NCBI GenBank assembly: GCA_937902805.1
Contig: CALEMB010000170.1
Location: 1 to 7,038 of the forward strand
Reading direction: 5' to 3'
From: an uncultured Bacteroidales bacterium
GTDB taxonomy: Bacteria; Bacteroidota; Bacteroidia; Bacteroidales; F082
Length of the DNA stretch: 7,038 nucleotides
The translations under genes were made by a program, and so were the position numbers. Under the pieces are notes generated by a model that ran no database searches, was not told the DNA's origin, and was given only the letters and a program-made list of their open reading frames with translations. Positions 1 through 5,634 of this stretch are shown piece after piece; position 1 is the stretch's first letter, and the number at the start of each line of letters is the position of its first letter.

Positions 1-63
1 GAGGGATTGTATTTCATCAAGACCGCTGAGGGTGCCATTGGAAAAGTGATGATGAAAAAGTAA
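1..63 (+). CDS. C-terminal end of a probable T9SS type A sorting-domain protein (partial)
   Basis: The window opens inside a reading frame that runs 20 codons to a TAA at 61-63. The residues begin EGLYFIKT and end GKVMMKK. This pattern, a G-[LV]-Y-[FLV] strand followed by a charged turn and a closing beta strand with K-hydrophobic-x-x-K at the very C-terminus, is typical of the type IX secretion (Por) C-terminal sorting domain of Bacteroidota. Proteins with this domain cross the outer membrane, are clipped and are often attached to the cell surface. Nothing of the passenger domain is visible, so its activity is unknown. The stop lies only 7 bp before the kdsA -7 element and I see no terminator hairpin between them. 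The call rests on 20 residues, so it is a family-pattern inference. Confidence 0.6.
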   Translation, partial: EGLYFIKTAEGAIGKVMMKK

Positions 64-70
64 TATTTCC

Positions 71-78
71 TATCTTTG
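71..78 (+). promoter_or_regulatory. Bacteroidota -7 promoter element for kdsA
   Basis: TATCTTTG matches the TAnnTTTG -7 consensus used by the primary sigma factor of Bacteroidota. It sits 15 bp before the ATG at 94. No convincing -33 TTTG is seen at the usual spacing. The in-frame TTG at 76 lies within this element, so translation cannot sensibly start there. Confidence 0.7.
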
Positions 79-93
79 CAAAAAATATCCACT

Positions 94-942
94 ATGGACA
101 CCACGAAATTCGACTTCCTGAAAGGTCTTCGCCCCGACCGTTTCTTCCTCTTGGCCGGCCCTTGCGTGATTGAGGACGAGACCTCGCCCCTCTTCATTGC
201 CGAGACCTTGAAAAACATCTGCCAGAAACTTGACATACCCTTGATTTTCAAAGGCTCCTACCGCAAGGCCAACCGCTCAAGGCTGGACTCTTTCACGGGC
301 ATAGGCGACGAAAAAGCCTTGAAAGTGCTGCAAAGAATCGGCAAGGAACTGGAACTTCCTGTGGTGACCGACATCCATGCCGCCGAAGAAGCCGCCATGG
401 CCGCTGAATATGTGGATGTATTGCAGATACCTGCTTTCCTTTGCCGCCAGACCGACTTGCTTGTAGCTGCTGCCAAGACCAGCAAGACCGTCAACATCAA
501 GAAGGGACAATTCCTTTCGGGTGATGCCATGGGCTTTGCCGTTGATAAGGTGCGCCAGTCAGGCAACGACAAGGTCATGCTCACCGAGCGCGGCTCAATG
601 TTCGGCTATCAGGATTTGGTGGTGGATTACAGAAACATCGCCGTCATGCAGCAGTTTGAGGTGCCCGTCATCCTTGACGTCACCCACTCTTTGCAACAGC
701 CCAACCAAAGCAGTGGCGTCACGGGCGGACAACCCGAGATGATTGGCCTCATCGCCAAGGCAGGCATCGCGGCAGGTGCCGACGGTATTTTCATGGAGGT
801 ACATCCCGAGCCTAAAAAAGCCAAGTCCGACGGCGCCAACATGCTCCGCTTAGACTTGGCTGAGGGTCTTTTAGGTCAGTTGGTAAGAATCAAAGAGGCC
901 CTTCGACCTTTCGACAAGCTCAAGGCTCAGGGACCTCAATAA
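94..942 (+). CDS. kdsA: 3-deoxy-8-phosphooctulonate synthase (Kdo-8-P synthase), metal-dependent type
   Basis: This cytoplasmic enzyme condenses phosphoenolpyruvate with arabinose 5-phosphate to give Kdo 8-phosphate, the committed step to the Kdo sugar of lipopolysaccharide. The 282-residue product has the usual family length and is a full TIM-barrel protein. Recognisable blocks are AGPCVIE (21-27), KGSYRKANRS (53-62, substrate phosphate binding), PAFLCRQTDL (113-122), NIKKGQF (134-140), DVTHSLQQP (195-203) and MEVHPEP (234-240). C24, H198, E235 and D246 fit the four metal ligands of metal-dependent KdsA; E. coli has Asn in place of the Cys. The ATG at 94 is chosen because a TTG at 76 falls inside the -7 promoter element. 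No Shine-Dalgarno sequence is evident, as is common in this phylum. The gene ends 9 bp from the converging DUF4831 gene with no hairpin between them. DAHP synthase is the related alternative, but the KANRS block and the overall match favour KdsA. Confidence 0.96.
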   Translation: MDTTKFDFLKGLRPDRFFLLAGPCVIEDETSPLFIAETLKNICQKLDIPLIFKGSYRKANRSRLDSFTGIGDEKALKVLQRIGKELELPVVTDIHAAEEAAMAAEYVDVLQIPAFLCRQTDLLVAAAKTSKTVNIKKGQFLSGDAMGFAVDKVRQSGNDKVMLTERGSMFGYQDLVVDYRNIAVMQQFEVPVILDVTHSLQQPNQSSGVTGGQPEMIGLIAKAGIAAGADGIFMEVHPEPKKAKSDGANMLRLDLAEGLLGQLVRIKEALRPFDKLKAQGPQ

Positions 943-951
943 TCCTAGCCC

Positions 952-2031
952 TTACTGCATCCTCATATTGATGACTTGACCCGTCTCGGTGTCAAAGGTC
1001 AACTTGGAACTGGCCACTGGTGCCGTCAATAAGGCGCCTAACTGGCTGACGACCACCCTGTCTTCCAACAACGTTTCGCCTTCACAGCTCACCTTCACAT
1101 TCGCCATCTCGGGGATGCGGTAGAAGACTTTGTTTTCGTAAGTCATCAGCTCCACCGCTGACTGGCTGACCGTATTGATGGCAGCCGTAGTATTCAAGGG
1201 CAAGGTCTGCACTATAATCAAGCTTCCCGTGCCATTCTTTCCCTCGGTGAGGCCTTCTGTCTCGGAAAACTTAGCCACAGTTTGCGTCGGCATTTCCTTG
1301 CTCGGAATCACATACACCGTCTTCACCACCTTTTTGGTGACGCGTTTGCCCAAAAGCAGGCTGGTATATTCCTTTTCCAAGGCATCAAGTTTCTTATACA
1401 TGGCATTGAAAGTCTCGGGGTTGGAGGCCATCTCAACGTCGCCCGAAATCAGGTAGAACTTTGATTTACGAATTTCCAAAATCTTGTCGGCGACTTCCTT
1501 GGCCAGCATGGCATTCGTCTTTCCCGCTGACATCAGACTGATAAACTCCTCGCTATCAACGTCTTCTTCACAACATTTAGATTGTTCTTGTGCCACAGGC
1601 TGCGGGCAGACCGTTACCTCATCGTTGCCCACGCCCACGCTGCGGATAATGCCATTAGGCAGCACATCGAACTGCAACTTACTGCCGCCTCTCGCTCCTG
1701 TCATGGTGACAAAGAACAGTGCATTGGGGTCGGGGCTGGCGACAGTGGTCATCTTGACATCGAGCAGCGTGTACTCAGTGGATTCATATTCCACATATTC
1801 CTCCTTCGCAAAATAGCTGGAAGCATAGTCACTGAGCGGCCCTTCAATGAGTTGGGCTTCCTCAATGATGAAATCCAACTTCAACAAGGTCTGAGGCAAG
1901 GAATAATAAAAGCCGTTCTGCTGGCCAGGAGTGACATTCTTTGCAAAAGTCGTAGTGAACTGCGCTTGAAGTTGGCCCCCCAAGGCCAAAGTCAACAGCA
2001 ACAGTGATAATTTGGTGACAATTCTATTCAT
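952..2031 (-). CDS. DUF4831 family exported protein
   Basis: The product is 359 residues from the ATG at 2031. It begins with a signal peptide: K7 in the n-region, a Leu-rich core at 8-18 and a likely cleavage after LQA (residue 23), leaving an N-terminal Gln. There is no lipobox Cys, so a soluble periplasmic or outer-membrane-associated location is inferred. The mature part matches my recollection of the Bacteroidota DUF4831 family: YYSLPQTLLKLDF (42-54), TLLDVKMTTVASPDP (88-102), and the helical block ADKILEIRKSKFYLISGDVE (181-200) followed by LDALEKEYTSLLLGK (215-229). Length is typical and the function is unknown. Four cysteines remain after processing (C142, C153, C154, C315), three of them flanking a low-complexity, Glu-rich linker. 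An ATG 21 bp further upstream (2052) is rejected because it would lie only 4 bp after the -7 element. The gene runs tail-to-tail into kdsA. Confidence 0.8.
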   Translation of the reverse strand: MNRIVTKLSLLLLTLALGGQLQAQFTTTFAKNVTPGQQNGFYYSLPQTLLKLDFIIEEAQLIEGPLSDYASSYFAKEEYVEYESTEYTLLDVKMTTVASPDPNALFFVTMTGARGGSKLQFDVLPNGIIRSVGVGNDEVTVCPQPVAQEQSKCCEEDVDSEEFISLMSAGKTNAMLAKEVADKILEIRKSKFYLISGDVEMASNPETFNAMYKKLDALEKEYTSLLLGKRVTKKVVKTVYVIPSKEMPTQTVAKFSETEGLTEGKNGTGSLIIVQTLPLNTTAAINTVSQSAVELMTYENKVFYRIPEMANVKVSCEGETLLEDRVVVSQLGALLTAPVASSKLTFDTETGQVINMRMQ

Positions 2032-2056
2032 TTCCGTTAGATTTGGTTTCAAACTT

Positions 2057-2064
2057 CAAAAATA
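2057..2064 (-). promoter_or_regulatory. Bacteroidota -7 promoter element for the DUF4831 gene
   Basis: Read on the minus strand this is TATTTTTG, a TAnnTTTG match, 25 bp before the ATG at 2031. It lies in the 53-bp gap after the symporter stop, so the DUF4831 gene probably has its own promoter even if some readthrough from the symporter occurs. No clear -33 element was found. Confidence 0.55.
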
Positions 2065-2084
2065 CATATTTTTCCGCAATCCCA

Positions 2085-3563
2085 TCATTCCAAAGCCGTT
2101 TTTTCCTTTCGGCTGAAAAGCAACAACGCAAGGAATGTCAGCAAACCGTTGATAATCAGGATTTCGAAGCCTATCTTGTAACCTCCGAACAATTGTGGGG
2201 AATACATCTTCAAAAAATAACTGACGATGGGCGAAGAAACTGCGATATAAGGCACAGACTTATCGATGACCTTCCTGTTTTTGACAAACAAGCCAAAGGT
2301 GTACAAACCCAACAACGGCCCGTAAGTATAACCTGCAATGTCAAAGACCTTATCGATGAGTGACTCGTTGTGGAAAGGTCGGAAGGCGATGATAACCAAC
2401 AAGTAAAGCAAGGCAAAAGCCACATGGATCCACTTGCGGTAATGTGTGATTTGTTCTTCTGTCAGCTGCTTCTTGTCGAAATGCATGAAATCGAAGCAGA
2501 AGGTAGTCGTCAAGGCGGTCAAGGTGCCATCGGCACTGGAATAACCTGCCGCCACAAGGCCGATGACAAACACTACTGCCGTAAATTTGCTCAAAGAGAA
2601 GGCCACTGAAGGAAATATCTTGTCGTTGACCACTACACCCGCATCGTTCACAGGCAGTTGGAAACCCGTGGTTTGGGCATAACAAATCAAGGCAGCACCC
2701 AAAAAGAGGAATAAGGCATTGACCACCACAAACAGCAAGCTCGAAGTCATCACATTCTTCTGGGCATCACGCAAGTTCTTGCAAGTCAAGTTTTTTTGCA
2801 TCATATCCTGGTCCAAACCCGTCATGGTAATGGTGATGAACATGCCACTCAGCAACTGCTTGACCCAGAACTTGTTGTGCGTCCAGTCGGTCTCAAACAC
2901 TTTGGTATAGCCTTTCTCCGAGGCCGACTTCAGCAGGTCGCACAAAGAGATATGGAGATTGCGCAGGATGAAAAATGCCGTCAGGAAGGCCGCCAACAAA
3001 AGGAAAGTCGTCTGCAAGGTATCGGTCCACACCACCGTCTTGATGCCACCCTTAAAGGTATAGAGCAAGATGATGGCGATGAAAATGACTGCCGGCACCC
3101 AAAAAGGAATGCCCCAATCCTTGAAGACGAACTCATACAGCACAAAAACAACGAGATACATCCTCAACGCCGAGCCTAACAGACGCGACAAGATGAAGAA
3201 CGCCGCTCCTGTCTTCTCCGACCGTGGCCCAAAACGCATATTTAAATAGGTGTATATGGAAGTCAGGTTAAGGCGATAATATAGTGGCAACAGTATCAAC
3301 GCAATAACCGCATAGCCAAGCACATAGCCAAACACCAAAGGCATATAGGTGAACTGTCCTGTGTAGACGCCGCCTGGCACCGACATGAAGGTCACGCCCG
3401 ACAAAGAGGCGCCAATCATACCGTAGGCCACCACAAACCACGGCGAGTTTTTGCTGCCACGGAAAAACGCATTGTTGTCGGACTTGCGTGCCGTGAAATG
3501 CGAAATCACGAACAAAAGAACGGTGTAAAGAACAAAAACGGCTAATATGATGGTTGCATTCAT
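2085..3563 (-). CDS. Sodium:solute symporter family (SSS) transporter, substrate unknown
   Basis: This 492-residue inner-membrane protein is predicted to import a small solute together with Na+. It is hydrophobic nearly throughout, with about 13 membrane segments, the usual count for the family: the first at about 4-22, others near 42-65, 72-95, 119-145, 152-170, 180-200, 233-250, 270-295, 318-340, 376-394, 405-427, 437-451 and 465-484. Diagnostic blocks are GASLSGVTFMSVPGGVY (51-67), the R-x-x-G-S-A-L-R-M segment (127-135) and GLVAAGYSSADGTLTAL (335-351). In the last, A339, S342 and S343 line up with the second-sodium-site residues of vSGLT (A361, S364, S365). The sequence does not reveal the substrate; sugars, sialic acid, amino acids and carboxylates are all possible in this family. 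A -7 element precedes the ATG. It sits upstream of the DUF4831 gene on the same strand with a 53-bp gap, which may or may not reflect shared function. Confidence 0.9.
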   Translation of the reverse strand: MNATIILAVFVLYTVLLFVISHFTARKSDNNAFFRGSKNSPWFVVAYGMIGASLSGVTFMSVPGGVYTGQFTYMPLVFGYVLGYAVIALILLPLYYRLNLTSIYTYLNMRFGPRSEKTGAAFFILSRLLGSALRMYLVVFVLYEFVFKDWGIPFWVPAVIFIAIILLYTFKGGIKTVVWTDTLQTTFLLLAAFLTAFFILRNLHISLCDLLKSASEKGYTKVFETDWTHNKFWVKQLLSGMFITITMTGLDQDMMQKNLTCKNLRDAQKNVMTSSLLFVVVNALFLFLGAALICYAQTTGFQLPVNDAGVVVNDKIFPSVAFSLSKFTAVVFVIGLVAAGYSSADGTLTALTTTFCFDFMHFDKKQLTEEQITHYRKWIHVAFALLYLLVIIAFRPFHNESLIDKVFDIAGYTYGPLLGLYTFGLFVKNRKVIDKSVPYIAVSSPIVSYFLKMYSPQLFGGYKIGFEILIINGLLTFLALLLFSRKEKTALE

Positions 3564-3583
3564 GGGGTCATAGTTTGGTTGTG

Positions 3584-3591
3584 CAAAAATA
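3584..3591 (-). promoter_or_regulatory. -7 promoter element for the symporter gene
   Basis: On the minus strand this reads TATTTTTG, matching TAnnTTTG, and ends 20 bp before the symporter ATG at 3563. It faces away from a second element at 3624-3631, so the 91-bp gap 3564-3654 is a divergent promoter region. No -33 TTTG was found at standard spacing. Confidence 0.6.
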
Positions 3592-3623
3592 GGAATAAAT
3601 GTCGGACATGAAAGAAATTCCCG

Positions 3624-3631
3624 TACTTTTG
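3624..3631 (+). promoter_or_regulatory. -7 promoter element for the DUF486 gene
   Basis: TACTTTTG is an exact TAnnTTTG match and ends 23 bp before the ATG at 3655. The two divergent -7 elements are 32 bp apart, so polymerases at the two promoters would overlap upstream and could compete. Confidence 0.65.
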
Positions 3632-3654
3632 CAGCCCAATAAAAACGAAACCCA

Positions 3655-4026
3655 ATGAAAGGCCTCTACACCATCCTTTTACTCATTGTTTCCAACGTCT
3701 TCATGACCTTTGCCTGGTATGGACAGCTGAAACTGCTCGAGATTGTCCCCTCGTCGAAAGACTGGCCGCTTTTCCTGGTCATCCTGATGTCGTGGGGTGT
3801 TGCTTTGTTCGAGTATTCCTTTATGATCCCTGCCAACCGCATCGGCGCGATGCAAAACGGAGGTCCCTTCAACCTTATTCAGCTGAAAGTCATACAAGAA
3901 GCCGTATCGTTGACCGTGTTCACCGTCATCGTCATCACCGTTTTCAAGACCGAGACCTTCCGTTGGAACCACATCGTCGCCTTCATCCTAATCATCCTCG
4001 CCGTGTTTTTTGCCTTCAAAAAGTGA
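3655..4026 (+). CDS. DUF486 (DMT superfamily) small membrane protein
   Basis: The product is 123 residues with four predicted membrane helices at about 4-22, 36-54, 85-102 and 105-121. It matches the DUF486 family, which belongs to the drug/metabolite transporter superfamily: YTILLLIVSNVFMTFAWYG near the N-terminus, the conserved FEYSFMIPANRIGA (52-65), GGPFNLIQLKVIQEAVSLTVF in the middle, and a short Lys-ended C-terminus. Length is typical. Small four-helix DMT proteins such as EmrE work as dimers, so a dimer is plausible here, but no substrate has been assigned to this family to my knowledge. The start is fixed by the promoter 23 bp upstream and the immediate run into the first helix. It is transcribed away from the symporter and is followed after 84 bp by the acidic protein gene, which appears to have its own promoter. 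Confidence 0.9.
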   Translation: MKGLYTILLLIVSNVFMTFAWYGQLKLLEIVPSSKDWPLFLVILMSWGVALFEYSFMIPANRIGAMQNGGPFNLIQLKVIQEAVSLTVFTVIVITVFKTETFRWNHIVAFILIILAVFFAFKK

Positions 4027-4031
4027 TTTTT

Positions 4032-4063
4032 TTTGCGACAAAAAGAAAAATGCATGATATTTG
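4032..4063 (+). promoter_or_regulatory. -33/-7 promoter for the acidic ExoX-C-like protein gene
   Basis: A TTTG at 4032-4035 is followed after 20 bp by GATATTTG at 4056-4063. This fits the Bacteroidota -33 (TTTG) and -7 (TAnnTTTG) arrangement with one mismatch, G for T at the first position of the -7 box. It is the only gene here where both boxes are seen at good spacing. It predicts a leader of about 40 nt. Confidence 0.5.
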
Positions 4064-4096
4064 CGGAGTGAAAAACACCATCAAAAGAACAAAAAA

Positions 4097-4104
4097 AGAA
4101 AGGA
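4097..4104 (+). promoter_or_regulatory. Purine-rich Shine-Dalgarno-like site
   Basis: AGAAAGGA lies 6 bp before the ATG at 4111. The other genes in this window have no such purine-rich match, so this one may be translated in a more conventional, anti-Shine-Dalgarno-dependent way. It also supports the chosen start. Confidence 0.5.
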
Positions 4105-4110
4105 CATAAT

Positions 4111-4542
4111 ATGAAATTCTATGACATTGATTCAGTTTTCACCTTCGGCAAATACGAGGGCATGACCATCGCCGAGGTGTACGAGAAAGACCCCAAATAC
4201 TTGAAATACTGCGAGGAAAACATCGATGAGTTCTACGTCTCCCCTTCAGTGATGCGTGAGCTGAAGTCGATGAACCGCGCCATTAACGACTCCGCCCTGC
4301 TGGATGTCAACTTCGACAAGATGAGCGACGACGAAATCGACAGCTTCATCAGCGGACACGAAGAGGAAGAGGCCTTTGACGAAGAGCGTTTGGAACACGA
4401 CTTCGACTGGGACAACAACGACTTTGCCGACGATTCGCCGTTCGACGAGTTTGAGGATGAGTTCGACGAGGACGAGTTCAACGACGAATTTGGCGACAGC
4501 TTCGACGAAAACTTCGACGGCAATATCGACGATATGTATTGA
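4111..4542 (+). CDS. Small acidic protein: ExoX-C-like N-terminal domain plus Asp/Glu/Phe-rich tail
   Basis: The 143-residue product has two parts. Residues 8-42 contain FGKYEGMTIAEVYEKDPKYL, which resembles the small domain found at the C-terminus of exodeoxyribonuclease X and as a stand-alone unit in many Bacteroidota proteins (FGKYKGK...V...DP.YL.W). Here the usual Trp is replaced by KYC at 32-34. No exonuclease catalytic domain is present, so it is not a nuclease by itself. Residues 71-143 form a tail with 35 Asp/Glu and a single basic residue (R93). Its last third has Phe at 111, 114, 118, 123, 127, 131 and 135, about every four residues. Overall I count 49 acidic against 10 basic residues. 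The tail is probably disordered until bound. It may be DNA-mimicking, histone-like-protein-binding or a regulator, but the function is unknown. There is no signal peptide, so it is likely cytoplasmic. It has its own promoter and terminator. Confidence 0.8.
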   Translation: MKFYDIDSVFTFGKYEGMTIAEVYEKDPKYLKYCEENIDEFYVSPSVMRELKSMNRAINDSALLDVNFDKMSDDEIDSFISGHEEEEAFDEERLEHDFDWDNNDFADDSPFDEFEDEFDEDEFNDEFGDSFDENFDGNIDDMY

Positions 4543-4553
4543 TCTGAGACAAT

Positions 4554-4608
4554 AAAAAACCAGCCCTCTATGTCATTCCCTTGGGAATCTATAGAGGGCT
4601 GGTTTTTT
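4554..4608. terminator. Bidirectional rho-independent terminator
   Basis: Six A (4554-4559) precede the arm CCAGCCCTCTAT (4560-4571), whose perfect complement is at 4591-4602, followed by six T (4603-4608). Between the arms a second short hairpin, ATTCC-CTTG-GGAAT (4575-4588), caps the structure. With the A and T runs paired the stem is 18 bp. The T tract follows it on either strand, so it can end transcription of both the + strand acidic protein gene (stop 4540-4542) and the converging glycosyltransferase gene (stop 4615-4617). Confidence 0.9.
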
Positions 4609-4614
4609 GTTTAC

Positions 4615-5556
4615 TTACGCGTTAATCCGCTCAGAGATGGAATACACCCTTTTATCTCGTTGCGTGGAGGTGATCATCTCGGCGAGGAAACCCGTTGAGA
4701 AGAGCTGCACGCCGATGATGATAGCCAACAGTGCGAAATAGAACAGCGGACGGTTGGTCATGCCGTAAGCGTGTGCAAACAAGCGGATGCAGGCCAGATA
4801 CACGGCGATGACGAAACCAATCAAAAACGTGATGGAACCCATCAAGCCGAAGAAGTGCATAGGGCGGTTGCTGAACTTCGAGATGAAGTTGATGGTCAAC
4901 AGGTCGAGGTAACCGCGCACGAAGCGGCTCATGCCGAACTTACTCGAGCCGTATTTCCGCTTCTGATGGTGTACCACCTTCTCCCCGATATGGCTAAAAC
5001 CGTTCATCTTGGCGATGACAGGGATATAGCGGTGCATCTCGCCATAGACCTGAATGCTCTTCACCACCTCGTTGCGGTAGGCCTTCAGGCCACAGTTGAA
5101 ATCGTGCAACTTGATGCCCGACATAATGCGCGTGGTCCAGTTGAAGAACTTCGACGGAATGTTCTTCATCAACTTGGAGTCGTAACGCACCTTCTTCCAA
5201 CCCGAAACGAGGTCGTAGCCGTCCTCCTTAATCATCTTGTACAACTCGGGGATTTCATCGGGGCTGTCCTGCAGGTCGGCGTCCATAGTGATGACAACAT
5301 CGCCTTCCACGATTTTGAAGCCTTCGTTCAGCGCTGGCGACTTGCCATAGTTGCGTCTGAAACGCAGCGCCTTCACGTTGGGATTGGCCTCTGCCAGACC
5401 TTGGATGATAGCCCAGGAGTTGTCGGTGGAGCCATCGTCGACGAAGACGATTTCATAGGAGAAGCCATGCTCGTTCATCACCCGACGGATCCATGATTCC
5501 AGCTCGGGCAACGACTCGGCTTCATTCAGCAGCGGTACTACAACGGAGATGTCCAT
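4615..5556 (-). CDS. GT2 family membrane glycosyltransferase (DPM1/GtrB/ArnC-like)
   Basis: This 313-residue protein probably transfers a sugar from a nucleotide donor onto a polyprenyl phosphate at the cytoplasmic face of the inner membrane. The GT-A domain starts at once with MDISVVVPLLNEAESLP, followed by FVDDGSTDNS (38-47), RNYGKSPALNEGF (68-80) and the metal/nucleotide-binding MDADLQDSPDEIPEL (91-105, D92 and D94). Acceptor-side blocks are HDFNCGLKAYR (151-161), GEMHRYIPV (172-180) and HHQKRKYGSSKFGMSRF (196-212). Two membrane helices follow, about 235-260 and 271-297, as in GtrB-type enzymes. The sugar and acceptor cannot be told from sequence. The ATG at 5556 begins the domain exactly; an in-frame GTG at 5592 would translate part of the upstream repeat into a non-conserved 12-residue extension and is rejected. 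No promoter is seen in the 78-bp gap after serS, so the two are probably one operon. Confidence 0.92.
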   Translation of the reverse strand: MDISVVVPLLNEAESLPELESWIRRVMNEHGFSYEIVFVDDGSTDNSWAIIQGLAEANPNVKALRFRRNYGKSPALNEGFKIVEGDVVITMDADLQDSPDEIPELYKMIKEDGYDLVSGWKKVRYDSKLMKNIPSKFFNWTTRIMSGIKLHDFNCGLKAYRNEVVKSIQVYGEMHRYIPVIAKMNGFSHIGEKVVHHQKRKYGSSKFGMSRFVRGYLDLLTINFISKFSNRPMHFFGLMGSITFLIGFVIAVYLACIRLFAHAYGMTNRPLFYFALLAIIIGVQLFSTGFLAEMITSTQRDKRVYSISERINA

Positions 5557-5565
5557 ATTCTTTTT

Positions 5566-5630
5566 GACTCGGGACGCGGGACTGCGGGACACGGGACTGT
5601 CTCGTGTCTCGTGTCTCGAAGTCTCGTGTC
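5566..5630. repeat. Inverted array of 7-bp repeats between serS and the glycosyltransferase gene
   Basis: On the + strand the left half holds GGGAC units at 5571, 5578, 5586 and 5593 plus a partial unit (GAC, 5566-5568). The right half holds GTCTC units at 5599, 5606, 5613 and 5621 plus a partial unit (GTC, 5628-5630). Spacing is 7 or 8 bp throughout. The halves are near mirror images about T5598 and pair along almost their whole length, with one G·T pair per unit. In the transcribed (minus) strand that pair becomes an A·C mismatch. The array almost fills the intergenic gap and ends 9 bp before the glycosyltransferase ATG. No run of T follows on the transcribed strand, so it is not a standard terminator. 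Confidence 0.85.
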
Positions 5631-5634
5631 ATAA

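Noticed and set aside
76..93. TTG start at 76 extending kdsA by six residues
   Set aside because: It lies inside the TATCTTTG -7 element and the extra residues are not part of the KdsA family; the ATG at 94 is used.
943..951. Possible terminator between the convergent kdsA and DUF4831 genes
   Set aside because: Only 9 bp separate the stop codons and I see no inverted repeat there; transcripts presumably overlap or end by another mechanism.
4007..4034. Weak hairpin (TTTTTG/CAAAAA) plus eight T at the end of the DUF486 gene
   Set aside because: The stem is nearly all A/T, overlaps the coding end, and the T run is better explained as part of the -33 region of the next gene; a weak terminator cannot be excluded.
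4233..4523. Serine-rich 96-residue frame on the minus strand
   Set aside because: It is the reverse complement of Asp/Glu/Phe codons in the acidic tail (GAC/GAG/TTC), giving Ser/Asn/Leu low complexity; not a gene.
4771..5496. 241-codon open frame on the + strand antisense to the glycosyltransferase
   Set aside because: It is a shadow frame created by codon bias in the GT2 gene; no motifs and no promoter were seen.
5557..5592. GTG start at 5592 extending the glycosyltransferase by 12 residues
   Set aside because: The extension would be translated from the heptamer array and is not conserved in GT2 enzymes, which start just before the VVVPLLNE strand.
5566..5630. CRISPR array or rho-independent terminator reading of the heptamer array
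   Set aside because: Units are 7-8 bp without spacers, so it is not CRISPR; no T run follows the structure on the transcribed strand, so it is not a standard terminator.
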